A stretch of DNA of 64,000 nucleotides from Streptomyces mashuensis (GCF_014654785.1 NZ_BNBD01000003.1:186001-250000), one strand, 5' to 3'. Positions 9,836 to 22,667 are shown, counted from the first letter of the stretch. Made by a program: numbers and translations. Notes: generated from the sequence alone by a model not told the origin.

Positions 9836-11185
9836 TCAATCCCCCCGCAGCCGCGCACGGACCCGTTCGACCACGTCCGCGTACCGCGCCTCCGACCCGT
9901 ACCGCGTCGGCTCGTAGTACCGCTTGCCGTGCACCTCGTCCGGTGCGTACTGCTGGGCCGCGATGCCGCCCGGTACGTCGTGCGGGTAGACGTAGCCCTC
10001 GCCGTGGCCCAGCTTGCCCGCGCCGCGGTAGTGGCTGTCGCGCAGGTGCGGGGGGACCGCTCCCGCGTGGCCGGCGCGGACGTCGGCCAGGGCCGCGTCG
10101 ATCGCGAGGTACGCCGCGTTCGACTTGGGGGCCAGCGCCAGCGCGATCGCCACCTGGCTCAGGATGATGCGCGCCTCGGGGAAGCCGATCAGCGCCACGG
10201 CCTGCGCACCGGCGACCGCGGTCTGGAGGGCCGTGGGGTCGGCCAGGCCCACGTCCTCGCTCGCCGAGATCATCAGGCGGCGGGCGATGAACCGCGGGTC
10301 CTCGCCCGCCTCGATCATCCGGGCCAGGTAGTGCAGCGTGGCGTCGACGTCCGAGCCGCGGATGGACTTGATCAGCGCGCTGGCCACGTCGTAGTGCTGG
10401 TCGCCGGCGCGGTCGTAGCGCACGGCCGCGCGGTCGACCGCCGCCTCCAGCGTCTCCAGGGTGATCTCCTGCTCGCCCTTGGCGAGGGCCGAGCCCGCGC
10501 CGGCCTCCAGGGCGGTGAGCACGCGCCGGGCGTCGCCGCCGGCGATGCGCAGCAGGTGCGCCTCCGCGTCCTCGGCGAGGGTGACCGTGCCGGCCAGGCC
10601 GCGCTCGTCGGTGAGGGCCCGGCGGACCAGGCCGCGCAGGTCGTCGTCGGTGAGGGCCTGGAGCGTGAGCAGCAGGGAGCGGGAGAGCAGCGGGGAGATG
10701 ACCGAGAAGTAGGGGTTCTCCGTGGTGGCCGCGATCAGCGTGACCCAGCGGTTCTCCACGGCGGGCAGCAGGGAGTCCTGCTGGGCCTTGCTGAAGCGGT
10801 GGATCTCGTCGAGGAAGAGGACGGTCTCCTTGCCGTACCCGCCGGCGGCGCGGCGGGCGCCGTCGATGACGGCCCGGACCTCCTTGACCCCGGCGGTGAT
10901 CGCCGAGAGCTCGACGAAGCGCTTGTTGGTGGCCTGGCTGACGACGTAGGCGAGCGTCGTCTTGCCCGTGCCGGGCGGGCCCCAGAGGATCACGGAGGAG
11001 GCCCCGGCCGGGCCGCCGGCGCCCTCGCCGACGAGGCGGCGCAGCGGGGAGCCGGGCTTCAGCAGGTGGGCCTGGCCGACGACCTCGTCCAGGCTGCGCG
11101 GGCGCATGCGCACGGCCAGGGGCGTGGCCGCCGGGTCCTTCTCCTGGCGGTCCTCGGCGGCTGCGGTGAACAGGTCGGGCTCCAC
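9836..11185 (-). CDS. rarA: Replication-associated recombination protein A
   Basis: AAA+ ATPase of the RarA/MgsA/WRNIP1 family, which acts at stalled replication forks. The 449-residue protein has Walker A GPPGTGKT at about 69-76 and Walker B with sensor [14 protein letters not shown]. The arginine-finger region is [12 protein letters not shown]. The C-terminal tetramerisation part contains [13 protein letters not shown] and [19 protein letters not shown]. It starts at GTG 11185. The next upstream gene ends 30 bases away. Confidence 0.95.
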   Translation of the reverse strand: MEPDLFTAAAEDRQEKDPAATPLAVRMRPRSLDEVVGQAHLLKPGSPLRRLVGEGAGGPAGASSVILWGPPGTGKTTLAYVVSQATNKRFVELSAITAGVKEVRAVIDGARRAAGGYGKETVLFLDEIHRFSKAQQDSLLPAVENRWVTLIAATTENPYFSVISPLLSRSLLLTLQALTDDDLRGLVRRALTDERGLAGTVTLAEDAEAHLLRIAGGDARRVLTALEAGAGSALAKGEQEITLETLEAAVDRAAVRYDRAGDQHYDVASALIKSIRGSDVDATLHYLARMIEAGEDPRFIARRLMISASEDVGLADPTALQTAVAGAQAVALIGFPEARIILSQVAIALALAPKSNAAYLAIDAALADVRAGHAGAVPPHLRDSHYRGAGKLGHGEGYVYPHDVPGGIAAQQYAPDEVHGKRYYEPTRYGSEARYADVVERVRARLRGD

Positions 11186-11215
11186 GTGAGGAACCCTAAG
11201 TCACCGCACTGACAA

Positions 11216-11866
11216 TCAGGCCGTCCCGCCGGTCCAGAACCACCACCAGCGGGTGAGGATCAGCATGCCGATCACGCCGATCCACAGCACCGGCACCACC
11301 CAGTGGAACTCCAGCAGGCCCCGCTTGAGGCCCTCGGGGGCGGGGATGAAGCCGTGGCGGAGGTTGTTCAGCGTCACGTACCAGAACATGACGATGGTGG
11401 CGACCCAGGCCAGGCAGCACCACAGGCACAGCGAGCCGATGACGTACAGCGACTCGTACTGGAGCCAGGTGACGAAGCCGACGCCGAAGAGGCAGCCGGC
11501 CTCCATGCCGAGCCAGTACCAGCGCGGGAAGCGGCTGCCCGACAGCATGGCCAGGCCGATGGCGATGATCATGCCGTAGGCGACCAGGCCGAGCATCGGG
11601 TTGGGGAACCCGAACGCCGCGGCCTGCTTGCTCTGCATGATGTTGCCGCAGGAGACGATGGGGTTCAGGCTGCAGCCCGGGGTGAAGTTCGGGTCCTCCA
11701 GCAGCTTGAACTTGTCCAGCGTGATGACCCAGGAGGCCAGCAGGCCCATCGCGCCGGTGATCACCAGCAGCAGCGCGAACGCGCGACCGCCCCCCACCGA
11801 GCCGGTGGCGGGACCGTCGCGCTCCGCGTCGTCGGTGTCGGAGCGGTCGAGTGCCGAAATGGTCAT
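11216..11866 (-). CDS. Vitamin K epoxide reductase family membrane protein
   Basis: Membrane oxidoreductase of the bacterial VKOR family, which re-oxidises DsbA-like partners through quinone. From ATG 11866 (MTISALDRSD) it is 216 residues with about five membrane helices. An N-terminal cysteine pair sits in the GCSLNPIVSC loop and the CxxC-type active site is LCLWCC. An ATG at 11902 would add 12 residues; neither start has a strong Shine-Dalgarno. The partner could be the DsbA-like protein at 47.3 kb, but that is inference. Confidence 0.88.
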   Translation of the reverse strand: MTISALDRSDTDDAERDGPATGSVGGGRAFALLLVITGAMGLLASWVITLDKFKLLEDPNFTPGCSLNPIVSCGNIMQSKQAAAFGFPNPMLGLVAYGMIIAIGLAMLSGSRFPRWYWLGMEAGCLFGVGFVTWLQYESLYVIGSLCLWCCLAWVATIVMFWYVTLNNLRHGFIPAPEGLKRGLLEFHWVVPVLWIGVIGMLILTRWWWFWTGGTA

Positions 11867-11923
11867 AGCGCCGTCGATCCCATCAGTAGGCCGTCGCCCC
11901 ATTCTGCACCAACCGCCTTCGCG

Positions 11924-13210
11924 TCAGCCCCGGGCCGAACGGACTTCACCCGCCACGGTGGCGGCCACCGCGTCGAGGGCGACGGCGCGCTGCTCGCCGC
12001 TCTCCAGGTCCTTCAACTGCACGACACCGTCGGCCAGATCGCGCTCGCCGGCCACCAGCGCCCAGCGGGCGCCGGAGCGGTTGGCCGACTTCATGGCGTT
12101 CTTCAGGCCCTTGCCGCCGAAGGCGAAGTCGGTGGCGACGCCCTCCCGGCGCAGCTGCGTGACGACGCCGAACAGGACCCGGCGGGCCTCCTCGCCCAGC
12201 GGGACGGCGAAGACCTGGGTGGGGGCGGGCAGTTCCAGCTCGATGCCCTCGGCCCGGAGGGCCAGCACCGTGCGGTCGACACCGAGCGCCCAGCCGACGG
12301 ACGGCAGCGCGGGGCCGCCGATCATCTCGGAGAGGCCGTCGTAGCGGCCGCCGCCGCCGACCGCCGACTGCGAGCCGAGGCCGTCGTGGACGAACTCGAA
12401 GGTCGTGCGGGTGTAGTAGTCCAGGCCGCGGACCAGCTTGGGGTCGTCCTCGAAGGCGACGCCGGCGGCGGTCAGCAGCTCGCGGACCTGCTCGTGGTAC
12501 TCCTTGCACGCCTCGCACAGGTGGTCGCGGAGCATGGGGGCGCCGGTGAGCTGCTTCTGCACGGCCTCGCGCTTGTCATCGAGGACGCGCAGCGGGTTGA
12601 TCTCGATGCGGCGGCGGGTGTCCTCGTCCAGGTCCAGGCCACGCAGGAAGTCCTGCAGGGCGGCGCGGTAGGCGGGGCGGCACTCCTTGTCGCCGAGCGA
12701 GTTCAGCAGGAGGCGGAAGTTCGTGAGGCCGAGCGAGCGGTAGGCGTCGACGGCCAGGATGATCAGCTCGGCGTCGAGGGCCGGGTCCTCGGCGCCGATG
12801 GCCTCGGCGCCGACCTGCGAGAAGTGGCGGTAGCGGCCGGCCTGGGGGCGCTCGTAGCGGTAGTACGAGCCGGAGTACCAGAGCTTGACCGGCAGGTTGC
12901 CGGCCTTGTGCAGGTTGGCCTCCAGCGCGGCGCGCAGGACGGAGGCGGTGCCCTCGGGGCGCAGGGCGAGCTGGTCGCCGCCGCGGGTGGTGAGGGTGTA
13001 CATCTCCTTGGTCACGATGTCGGTGGACTCGCCGACGCCGCGGGAGAACAGCTCGACCTGCTCGAAGCCGGGGGTCTCCACGTAGCCGTAGCCGGCCCGC
13101 TTGAGCGGTGCGGAGATCGCGTCGCGCACGGCGAGGTAGGTCGCCGAGTCGGGCGGGAGGAGGTCGTAGGTGCCCTTGGGGGCCTTGAAGGTGCTCACGT
13201 GAGTCGTCAC
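11924..13210 (-). CDS. hisS: Histidyl-tRNA synthetase
   Basis: Class II synthetase that charges tRNA-His; 428 residues, full length. Motif 2 region: [19 protein letters not shown]. Histidine-binding HisA signature: [15 protein letters not shown]. Motif 3: [12 protein letters not shown] at 13210 is chosen because a GAGGA lies just upstream; it overlaps the stop of the metallo-beta-lactamase gene as GTGA. A second GTG four codons later has no ribosome site. Confidence 0.97.
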   Translation of the reverse strand: MTTHVSTFKAPKGTYDLLPPDSATYLAVRDAISAPLKRAGYGYVETPGFEQVELFSRGVGESTDIVTKEMYTLTTRGGDQLALRPEGTASVLRAALEANLHKAGNLPVKLWYSGSYYRYERPQAGRYRHFSQVGAEAIGAEDPALDAELIILAVDAYRSLGLTNFRLLLNSLGDKECRPAYRAALQDFLRGLDLDEDTRRRIEINPLRVLDDKREAVQKQLTGAPMLRDHLCEACKEYHEQVRELLTAAGVAFEDDPKLVRGLDYYTRTTFEFVHDGLGSQSAVGGGGRYDGLSEMIGGPALPSVGWALGVDRTVLALRAEGIELELPAPTQVFAVPLGEEARRVLFGVVTQLRREGVATDFAFGGKGLKNAMKSANRSGARWALVAGERDLADGVVQLKDLESGEQRAVALDAVAATVAGEVRSARG

Positions 13211-13932
13211 ATTCCTCGTCGTGGAGCCGACGGGGCTCCGTGGCCGGCCGCCACTTCCCTGAGATAGGGGTTGGTGGCGCGCTCGTGGCCGATGGTCGTC
13301 TGGGGGCCGTGGCCGGACAGCACCACGGTCGAGTCGTCCAGTGGCAGGCACACACGGGCCAGGGACTGGAGCATCTCGGCGTGGTCGCCGCCGGGCAGGT
13401 CGGTGCGTCCGACGGAGCCGGCGAACAGCAGGTCGCCCGAGAAGAACACCGAGGGACACCCTTGTTCTTGAAGAGTGGCGGCGGTCTCGGGGAGCCTGAA
13501 GGTCACCGACCCCTTGGTATGGCCCGGGGCGTGCGCGACGGTGAACTCCAGGCCCGCAAGGTCGAGCCTGCTGCCGTCGGTGAGCTCCTTGACGTCGTCC
13601 GGCTCCCCCACCGTGAGCTCGCCCATGAGCTGCTGCCCGATGGAGCGGCCGAGGGCCTTCTCCGGGTCGCTCATCATGTAGCGGTCCGCGGGGTGGATCC
13701 AGGCCGGGACGTCGTGGGCCCCGCACACCGGCACGACCGAGGCGACGTGGTCGAGGTGGCCGTGGGTGAGGACGACGGCGACGGGCTTGAGACGGTGCTT
13801 GCGCAGTGCTTCCTCGACGCCCGGGGCCGCCTGGTGGCCCGGGTCGATGATCACGCACTCCTCGCCGGCGGCGGGGGCGACCAGGTAGCAATTGGTCCCC
13901 CAGGCCCCGGCGGGGAACCCGGCAATGAGCAC
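13207..13932 (-). CDS. Metallo-beta-lactamase fold hydrolase (glyoxalase II-like)
   Basis: The 241-residue protein has the binuclear metal site motif THGHLDH (about 56-62). Further ligands lie in [17 protein letters not shown] and LSGHGPQT. This is a glyoxalase II/YcbL-like arrangement that would hydrolyse a thioester, but the substrate cannot be read from sequence. It is translationally coupled to hisS. The 202 bases upstream, shared with the divergent cyclophilin gene, hold a small CGGCGGCA/TGCCGCCG inverted repeat at about 14037-14056. Confidence 0.85.
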   Translation of the reverse strand: MLIAGFPAGAWGTNCYLVAPAAGEECVIIDPGHQAAPGVEEALRKHRLKPVAVVLTHGHLDHVASVVPVCGAHDVPAWIHPADRYMMSDPEKALGRSIGQQLMGELTVGEPDDVKELTDGSRLDLAGLEFTVAHAPGHTKGSVTFRLPETAATLQEQGCPSVFFSGDLLFAGSVGRTDLPGGDHAEMLQSLARVCLPLDDSTVVLSGHGPQTTIGHERATNPYLREVAAGHGAPSAPRRGM

Positions 13933-14134
13933 GTTCGTCCTTAAGGTTCGGCGTCGGTATTACTGCGGTTTCGGCGGTTCTGGGCGGTCGGCTTCGAATC
14001 CCCCGGCTTCGGGAGATCCGTGCAGGCAGAGCCTACCGGCGGCACTCCTGCCGCCGCGAACCCGTATACGGTACGGGCACACGCGCGATTCGCGGCTCAT
14101 GACATGCACGCACACGGCACGAGGAGACGACCCG

Positions 14135-14965
14135 GTGGTCACTAACGAGCAGCGGCGGCGGCAGCTCGCCCGCGAGAAGTTCGAGCGGCAGCAGCAGCGC
14201 CGTGAGGCGGCGCGGCGCAAGGCACGCCGCCGGAACGCGGTGATCGCCGCGGGTGTCGCCGTGGTGCTGGCCGCGGGTGCGACCGCGTACGCCACGGGTG
14301 CGCTGACCGGCGGTGACAAGAAGGAGAAGGCGGCCGACGCCGCTCCGGACGGCCTGCCCACGCCGTCCGCGCCGAGCAAGGGCCCGGACCCGTGCGCCAA
14401 GCCGGCGCCGGGCTCGCCGTCGGACAAGCAGTGGAAGTCGGAACCCGCGATGACCGTGGACAAGTCCGCGTCGTACGCGATGGAGCTGAAGACCACCTGT
14501 GGCGCGATCGACATCAAGCTGGACGCGGCCAACGCGCCGCACACGGTCAACTCCTTCGACTTCCTGGCGAAGGAAGGGTTCTTCGACCACTCCAAGTGCC
14601 ACCGCCTCACCACCGCGGGGATCTTCGTGCTCCAGTGCGGCGACCCCAAGGGCACCGGCACCGGCGGCCCCGGCTACAAGATCCCGGACGAGAACCTCAA
14701 GGACGAGCGGCTCAAGGGCAACGTCTACCCGGCGGGCACGATCGCCATGGCCAACACCGGCCAGCCGGGCACCGGCGGCAGCCAGTTCTTCCTCGTCTAC
14801 CAGGACAGCCCGCTGCCGCCCACCTACACGCCGTTCGGCACGATCGGCGCGGACGGCATGAAGGTGCTGAAGAAGATCGCGGACGCCGGTGAGCAGTCGG
14901 GTGCCGGCGATGGCGCGCCGAACGCCACCGTGGTCATCGACAAGGCGACGGTGACCAGGTCGTAG
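14135..14965 (+). CDS. Membrane-anchored cyclophilin-type peptidyl-prolyl isomerase
   Basis: A 276-residue protein from GTG 14135, with GAGGAG eight bases upstream. An Arg/Gln-rich cytoplasmic head (about 1-33) precedes one membrane helix (about 35-57, VIAAGVAVVLAAGATAYATG). A linker and a cyclophilin domain follow (about 110-275: HTVNSFDFLAKEGFFDHSKCHR, FVLQCGDPKGTGTGGPGYKI, GSQFFLVY). It probably assists folding of exported proteins. Several canonical human cyclophilin residues are replaced, as is common in actinobacterial members. Confidence 0.9.
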   Translation: MVTNEQRRRQLAREKFERQQQRREAARRKARRRNAVIAAGVAVVLAAGATAYATGALTGGDKKEKAADAAPDGLPTPSAPSKGPDPCAKPAPGSPSDKQWKSEPAMTVDKSASYAMELKTTCGAIDIKLDAANAPHTVNSFDFLAKEGFFDHSKCHRLTTAGIFVLQCGDPKGTGTGGPGYKIPDENLKDERLKGNVYPAGTIAMANTGQPGTGGSQFFLVYQDSPLPPTYTPFGTIGADGMKVLKKIADAGEQSGAGDGAPNATVVIDKATVTRS

Positions 14966-15188
14966 CCGCCGGCGGCCGGTCCGTGCAGGGAAATCCGTTC
15001 GCGCGGGATACGGACAGCAAGGCCGCCGTTCGCCTATGTTGGCGTTGTGTAGGGTGCCCTGATCCGGCGGCGGTGAGCACCCGGACGATCAAGCCGCCGG
15101 ACCGGCCAGGGCGCGGCCCTGCCCGGATCAACTGTGGACGATGCCAGCGGGCCGCACACCGGCCGCGGCATCATGTGGAGGAGGCGCT

Positions 15189-16418
15189 GTGAGCAGCGAC
15201 CGGTGGGGCCGCGTCGACGAGACGGGGACTGTGTACGTGCGCACCGCCGACGGCGAGAAGGTCGTCGGATCGTGGCAGGCCGGGTCCCCCGAGGAGGCCC
15301 TGGCCTACTTCGAGCGCAAGTACGAGGGCCTCGTCGTCGAGGTCGGTCTCCTCGAGCGCCGGGTGAGGACCACCGACCTGTCGGCCAAGGACGCCATGGT
15401 GGCCATCGGCCACCTGCGCACCCAGGTCGACGAGCACCACGCGGTGGGGGACCTGGACGCGCTGCGGGAGCGGCTGGACAAGCTGGTGGCGGCCGTCGAG
15501 GCACGGCGCGAGGAGCGCAAGGCGGCCAAGGCCAAGCAGAGCGAGGAAGCGCGCACGGCCAAGGAGGCGCTGGTCGCCGAGGCCGAGGAGCTGGCCGCGA
15601 GCGAGCAGTGGCGGTCGGCCGGCGAGCGGCTGCGGGCCCTGGTCGACACGTGGAAGGGCCTGCCGCGGCTGGACCGGAAGACCGACGACGAGCTGTGGCA
15701 CCGCTTCTCGCACGCCCGCTCGGCGTTCTCCAAGCGGCGCAAGGCGCACTTCGCGTCCCTGGACGCGCAGCGCGAGGACGCCCGCAAGGTCAAGGAGAAG
15801 CTGGTCGCCGAGGCCGAGGCGCTGTCCGGCTCCACCGACTGGGGCCCGACGGCCGCGCGGTACCGCGAGCTGATGGCGGAGTGGAAGGCGGCCGGGCGCG
15901 CCCAGCGCGAGGCGGAGGACGAGCTGTGGGCCCGTTTCCGCGGGGCGCAGGACGTCTTCTTCCAGGCCCGCGGCAAGGTGTTCGCGGAGCGCGACGCCGA
16001 GCAGCAGGCCAACCTCACGCTGAAGGAGGAGCTGGTCGCCGAGGCCGAGAAGCTGGTGCCGGTGACGGACCTCAAGGCGGCGCGGGCGGCGTTCCGTTCG
16101 GTCAACGAGCGGTGGGAGGCCATCGGGCACGTGCCGCGTGACGCGCGGCCGCGCATCGAGGGCCGGATGCACGCGGTGGAGCGCGCGATCCAGGAGGCCG
16201 AGGAGGCCGAGTGGCGCCGTACCAACCCCGAGGCGCGGGCGCGTGCGGCCGGCCTGACGGGCCAGCTGCAGGCGGCCGTCGACAAGCTCCAGGAGCAGGT
16301 CGAGAAGGCGCGTGCGGCGGGCAACGAGGCCAAGGCCGCGAAGCTGGCGCAGGAACTGGAGGGCCGCAAGGCGCTGCTGGACCAGGCGCTGAAGGGGCTT
16401 GAGGAGTTCGGCGGCTGA
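15189..16418 (+). CDS. DUF349 coiled-coil repeat protein
   Basis: A 409-residue, very charged helical protein with several DUF349 repeats. The blocks LVAEAEEL, LVAEAEALSGSTDW and LVAEAEKLVPVTD recur about every 75 residues, each followed by a WKxxGRxxRxxxDELWxRFxxAR-like stretch. DUF349 proteins are linked to RNA or ribosome-associated functions in other bacteria; no biochemical role is assigned here. GTG 15189 has a GGAGGAGG upstream. It is the last plus-strand gene before the two-way terminator facing relA. Confidence 0.85.
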   Translation: MSSDRWGRVDETGTVYVRTADGEKVVGSWQAGSPEEALAYFERKYEGLVVEVGLLERRVRTTDLSAKDAMVAIGHLRTQVDEHHAVGDLDALRERLDKLVAAVEARREERKAAKAKQSEEARTAKEALVAEAEELAASEQWRSAGERLRALVDTWKGLPRLDRKTDDELWHRFSHARSAFSKRRKAHFASLDAQREDARKVKEKLVAEAEALSGSTDWGPTAARYRELMAEWKAAGRAQREAEDELWARFRGAQDVFFQARGKVFAERDAEQQANLTLKEELVAEAEKLVPVTDLKAARAAFRSVNERWEAIGHVPRDARPRIEGRMHAVERAIQEAEEAEWRRTNPEARARAAGLTGQLQAAVDKLQEQVEKARAAGNEAKAAKLAQELEGRKALLDQALKGLEEFGG

Positions 16419-16439
16419 CCGAGCGCAGCACGAGCGCAT

Positions 16440-16481
16440 ACGCGTAAGGGGCTCCGGCTATTGCCGGAGCCCCTTACGCGT
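16440..16481. terminator. Strong bidirectional terminator between the DUF349 gene and relA
   Basis: A perfect 19-bp inverted repeat (arms 16440-16458 and 16463-16481) around the loop TATT. It lies 22 bases after the DUF349 stop and 19 bases after the relA stop on the opposite strand. It is well placed to end both convergent transcripts. Confidence 0.93.
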
Positions 16482-16499
16482 GGGCTGCTCGTGGGGCCG

Positions 16500-18935
<2,436 letters not shown>

Positions 18936-19036
18936 GAGCACTCCTCATGCGTTCCGGCCCCCCGTTCAGGTCCGGACTGCCATGGTAGCGATCCCGGACG
19001 CCGGGCCGCCGCGCGCCCGGCGGCCACCCCGCACAA

Positions 19037-19076
19037 CAGCGGGCGCCCCCGGGAGCTTCCCGGGTGACGCCCGCTG
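19037..19076 (-). terminator. Compound hairpin after apt
   Basis: Outer arms CAGCGGGCG (19037-19045) and CGCCCGCTG (19068-19076) enclose a second CCCGGG/CCCGGG pairing around a short AGCTT loop. It lies downstream of apt and upstream of relA, so it should separate the apt message from the relA promoter. Confidence 0.7.
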
Positions 19077-19112
19077 TGCGGTGCGGTGCCTGACTGTGCT
19101 GGTCAGGGCCGG

Positions 19113-19679
19113 TCAGACCGTGATCAGGGCCTCCAGGGGGGCGTCCCCCAGGACGGGTGCCAGACGGTCGCGGCCGGGCAGGAAGCCCAGCTCCATCAGC
19201 ACCGCCACACCGGCGACCTCGGCCCCGGCGCGGCGGATGAGCTTCAGCGACGCCTCGGCGGTGCCGCCGGTGGCCAGCACGTCGTCGATCACCAGCACGC
19301 GGTCGCCCGCGGTGAGGGCGTCGGCGTGCATCTCGATCTCCGCGGAGCCGTACTCCAGCTCGTAGGACTGGGCGAGCGTGGCGCCCGGCAGCTTGCCGGC
19401 CTTGCGGACGGGCACGAAGCCCACGCCGGCGCGGACGGCCACGGGCGCGGCCAGGATGAAGCCGCGGGCCTCCAGGCCGACGACCTTGGTGGCGCCGTAC
19501 CGCTCGCAGAGCGCGACGAACGCGTCGGTGAGGGCGGTGAAGGCCCGGGCGTCGGCGAGCAGGGGCGTGATGTCCTTGAACATCACACCGGGCTTGGGGT
19601 AGTCCGGGACGTCGGTGATGCGGCTGAGCAGCAGCTCGCGCAGCTCCTCACCGGCGCCCGCGGCGCGTACGGCGCTCAT
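19113..19679 (-). CDS. apt: Adenine phosphoribosyltransferase
   Basis: Salvages adenine to AMP with PRPP. 188 residues; the PRPP-binding signature is VLVIDDVLATGGTAEA. FKDITPLLAD and GLEARGFILAAPVA are the type I phosphoribosyltransferase family blocks. The ATG at 19679 overlaps the secF stop as ATGA, so apt is coupled to the secretion genes. Apt next to secDF and relA is a conserved actinobacterial arrangement. Confidence 0.96.
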   Translation of the reverse strand: MSAVRAAGAGEELRELLLSRITDVPDYPKPGVMFKDITPLLADARAFTALTDAFVALCERYGATKVVGLEARGFILAAPVAVRAGVGFVPVRKAGKLPGATLAQSYELEYGSAEIEMHADALTAGDRVLVIDDVLATGGTAEASLKLIRRAGAEVAGVAVLMELGFLPGRDRLAPVLGDAPLEALITV

Positions 19680-20800
19680 CGGCGCCGTCCCTGGGACCGG
19701 CCGCGGCCACCGCGGTTGCGGCCGTCGGTGCGGCCGCGCTGGCCGACCACCCCGGCGGGGGCGGCGTCCTGCGGCTCGCCGTCCTCGCCGTGCTCCTCGC
19801 CGTCGCGCGGCTCGCCCGAGTCCGCCTTGGCGGCCTCGCTGGCGCGGCGTGCGCGCACCCGCTTGGCCAGGGCCTGCATCTGCGGGTCGCGTTCCTTGAG
19901 GTCGGCGACCAGCGGCGTGGCGATGAAGATCGACGAGTAGGCGCCGGCGGCGAGGCCGACGAACAGGGCGAGGGAGATGTCGTTCAGCATGCCCGCGCCC
20001 AGGAAGCCGCCGCCGATGAACAGCAGGCCGGCGACCGGCAGCAGCGCCACCACGGTGGTGTTGATGGAGCGCACCAGGGTGCTGTTGAGGCTGCGGTTGG
20101 CGATCTCGCTGTAGGTGAAGCGGGTCTGCTTGGTGAGGTCCTTCGAGCTCTCCTTCAGGCCGTCGAAGACGACGACCGTGTCGTAGAGGGAGTAGCCGAG
20201 GATGGTGAGCAGACCGATCACGGTGCCCGGCGTGACCTCGAAGCCCACCAGGGCGTAGACGCCCACGGTGATGGTGAGGTCGTGGACCAGGGCGATGAGG
20301 GCGGCCACCGCCATGCGCCACTCGAAGGCGATGGCGAGGTAGATCACCACCAGGACCATGAAGATCCCCAGGCCCCACCAGGCCTTGTTGGCGATCTGGT
20401 CGCCCCAGCTGGGGCCGACGATGTCGGTGTTGACCTTGTCGGTGTCGACGCCCAGCTTCTTGGCGAGCGCCTGCTGGGTCTTCCGCGACTGGTCCGGGGT
20501 CAGGTCGCTGACCTGGAGCCGGAGGGTGTCGTTGCCGAGCTTCTGGACGACGGCGGTGTGCCCCGACGCGTCCTGCGCGGTCTGCCGGGCCTGGGCGGAG
20601 GTCACCGCGGTCTTGGGCGTGGTGAACACCGCGCCGCCGGAGAACTCGATGCCCATGTTGAGGCCGCGCACCGCCAGGCCGACGATGGCCGTGATGGTGA
20701 TGAGGATCGAGATGCCGTACCAGATCTTCCGCTTGCCGACGAAGTCGTAACCGACCTCACCGCGGTAGAGCCGGGCGCCGAGGGATCCGAGTCGGGACAT
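19676..20800 (-). CDS. secF: Protein translocase subunit SecF
   Basis: Partner of SecD; uses proton motive force to pull exported proteins through SecYEG. 374 residues with six predicted membrane helices. LNMGIEFSGGAVF marks the first periplasmic motif and GYSLYDTVVVFDGLKES the conserved helix-4 segment. The C-terminus after about residue 310 is a charged Arg/Gly-rich cytoplasmic tail. The start lies one base after the secD stop with a GGAGG upstream. Confidence 0.96.
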   Translation of the reverse strand: MSRLGSLGARLYRGEVGYDFVGKRKIWYGISILITITAIVGLAVRGLNMGIEFSGGAVFTTPKTAVTSAQARQTAQDASGHTAVVQKLGNDTLRLQVSDLTPDQSRKTQQALAKKLGVDTDKVNTDIVGPSWGDQIANKAWWGLGIFMVLVVIYLAIAFEWRMAVAALIALVHDLTITVGVYALVGFEVTPGTVIGLLTILGYSLYDTVVVFDGLKESSKDLTKQTRFTYSEIANRSLNSTLVRSINTTVVALLPVAGLLFIGGGFLGAGMLNDISLALFVGLAAGAYSSIFIATPLVADLKERDPQMQALAKRVRARRASEAAKADSGEPRDGEEHGEDGEPQDAAPAGVVGQRGRTDGRNRGGRGRSQGRRR

Positions 20801-20801
20801 C

Positions 20802-22667
20802 TCACGCCTCCTTCGGGTCGACGGGGGCGGAGGGACGGCGGCGGGAGGCCCGCAGCGGGGGCCGCACGCCGAGCCGGCGGGGGTCCAGACCGGACCACGG
20901 GTGACCGGAGGCGAAGAACTTCCGGCGGGCGAGGAGCGTCATGAGCGGCTTGGTGAAGAAGAAGACCACGACGATGTCCAGGAGCGTGGTCAGGCCGAGG
21001 GTGAACGCGAAGCCCTGCACCTTGCCGACGGTGACGACGAAGAGCACCGCGGCGGCGAGGAAGGAGACGAAGTCCGACACGAGGATGGTGCGGCGGGCGC
21101 GGGGCCAGCCGCGCTCGACGGCCGGCCGCAGGGTGCGTCCCTCACGGATCTCGTCGCGGATGCGCTCGAAGTACACGATGAACGAGTCGGCGGTGATGCC
21201 GATGGCCACGATGGCGCCGCAGACGGCCGGCAGGTTCAGCGCGAAGCCGATGGCCGGGCCGAGCAGAACCATGATCGTGTAGGTGAGGACGGCGGAGCAC
21301 GCGAGGCTCGCCAGGGCCACCAGGGCCAGGCCGCGGTAGTACGCCACCAGGTAGATCACGACGAGACCGAGGCCGATGGCGCCGGCGATGAGGCCGGCCC
21401 GCAGCTGCTCGCCGCCGAGCGCGGCGGTCACGGTGGTCTCGGTGACCACGTCGAAGGAGAGCGGCAGGGCACCGTAGGACAGCACGTTGGCCAGGTCCTG
21501 GGCGCCCTGCTGGTCGAAGCCGCCGGAGATCTCGGCCTGGCCGCCGCCGATGGAGGTGCTGACGGACGGGTCGGAGACGACCTCGCCGTCGAGGACGATG
21601 GCGAACTGGTTCTGCGGCGACTGCTTGGCCGCCAGCTTGCCGGTGACGTCGGCGAACTTCTTGGCGCCCTCGGAGTTGAACTTCAGCTGGACGAGCCAGC
21701 CCTTGCCGCCCTGGCTGTCGAAGACGGCGCTGGCCTTGTCGACCGCGGTGCCCTCGACGGCCACGGGGCCGAGGATCTCCTTGACCGAACCGTCCTTGCG
21801 GCAGGCCACGACCGGGTCCTCGGCACGGGCGGAGGCGGCGGCCTCGTTGGCCTGGGCACGGCCCTGGGGGGTGGAGCAGTCCAGGGCGTCGAGCTTCTTC
21901 TGCAGCGCCGCCATGTCGGTGCCGCCGGAGGCGGACGGGGCGGGCGACGGCGACTGGCCGTCCTTCTTCGCCTCGTCCTTCTTCGGGTCCGTGCTGCCGT
22001 TCTTGCCGTCGGACACCGAGGCGGTGGCGCGCGGGGAGGGGGTGCCGTCGGCCTTGAGGGCGTCGCTGACGGCGCGGCCCTGCTGGCCCGTGCTCGCGGA
22101 CGGCGCCGCGGAGCCGGAGGGCTTCACGCTCTCCTTGGACTTGCCGTCCTTGTCACCGGACTTGTCGTCGGGCTTGTCCGACGCCTTGTCCTTGTCGCCC
22201 TTGTCCTTGTCGCCGGCCTTGCCGGAGGCACTGGGCGCGGGCTCGGGCGTCTTCACCCCGGCGGTGGCGGTCAGCACCGGCCGGAAGCCCAGCTTGGCGG
22301 TGGTGCCCACCTGCTTGCGGGCCTGCTTCGCGTTCGTCCCCCGAGGGATGTTCACGATGATGTGGTTGCTGCCCTGCGTCTGGACCTCGGCCTCCGAGAC
22401 GCCGAGACCATTGACACGGCTGTCGATGATGCCGACGGCCGTGTTCATGTTGGTCTCGTTGATCGCGTTGGGCTTGCCGGGCTCGTTCTTGGCCTCCAGC
22501 GTGAAGCTCGTGCCTCCCGCGAGGTCGATGCCCAGCCGCGGCGTCGTGTGCCCGGAGGCGAACATCCCCCCGGTGAGCGCCACCATGGCGATCAGGATGA
22601 GCGCCAGGACCCGGCCCGGCCTCCCCTGGCCGCCCGGGGACCTACGGCCCTTCTTCGGTGCTGCCAC
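20802..22667 (-). CDS. secD: Protein translocase subunit SecD with a large charged insert
   Basis: SecD subunit, 621 residues from GTG 22667. One N-terminal helix (about 19-38) is followed by RLGIDLAGGTSFTLE. At the C-terminus are five helices with GITADSFIVYFERIRDE, the functional SecD motif. Between about residues 138 and 255 the first extracytoplasmic domain carries a long Lys/Asp/Ser/Pro-rich insert (GDKDKGDKDKASDK and similar) that E. coli SecD lacks. It probably forms a flexible surface region. The gene is followed directly by secF. Confidence 0.95.
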   Translation of the reverse strand: MAAPKKGRRSPGGQGRPGRVLALILIAMVALTGGMFASGHTTPRLGIDLAGGTSFTLEAKNEPGKPNAINETNMNTAVGIIDSRVNGLGVSEAEVQTQGSNHIIVNIPRGTNAKQARKQVGTTAKLGFRPVLTATAGVKTPEPAPSASGKAGDKDKGDKDKASDKPDDKSGDKDGKSKESVKPSGSAAPSASTGQQGRAVSDALKADGTPSPRATASVSDGKNGSTDPKKDEAKKDGQSPSPAPSASGGTDMAALQKKLDALDCSTPQGRAQANEAAASARAEDPVVACRKDGSVKEILGPVAVEGTAVDKASAVFDSQGGKGWLVQLKFNSEGAKKFADVTGKLAAKQSPQNQFAIVLDGEVVSDPSVSTSIGGGQAEISGGFDQQGAQDLANVLSYGALPLSFDVVTETTVTAALGGEQLRAGLIAGAIGLGLVVIYLVAYYRGLALVALASLACSAVLTYTIMVLLGPAIGFALNLPAVCGAIVAIGITADSFIVYFERIRDEIREGRTLRPAVERGWPRARRTILVSDFVSFLAAAVLFVVTVGKVQGFAFTLGLTTLLDIVVVFFFTKPLMTLLARRKFFASGHPWSGLDPRRLGVRPPLRASRRRPSAPVDPKEA

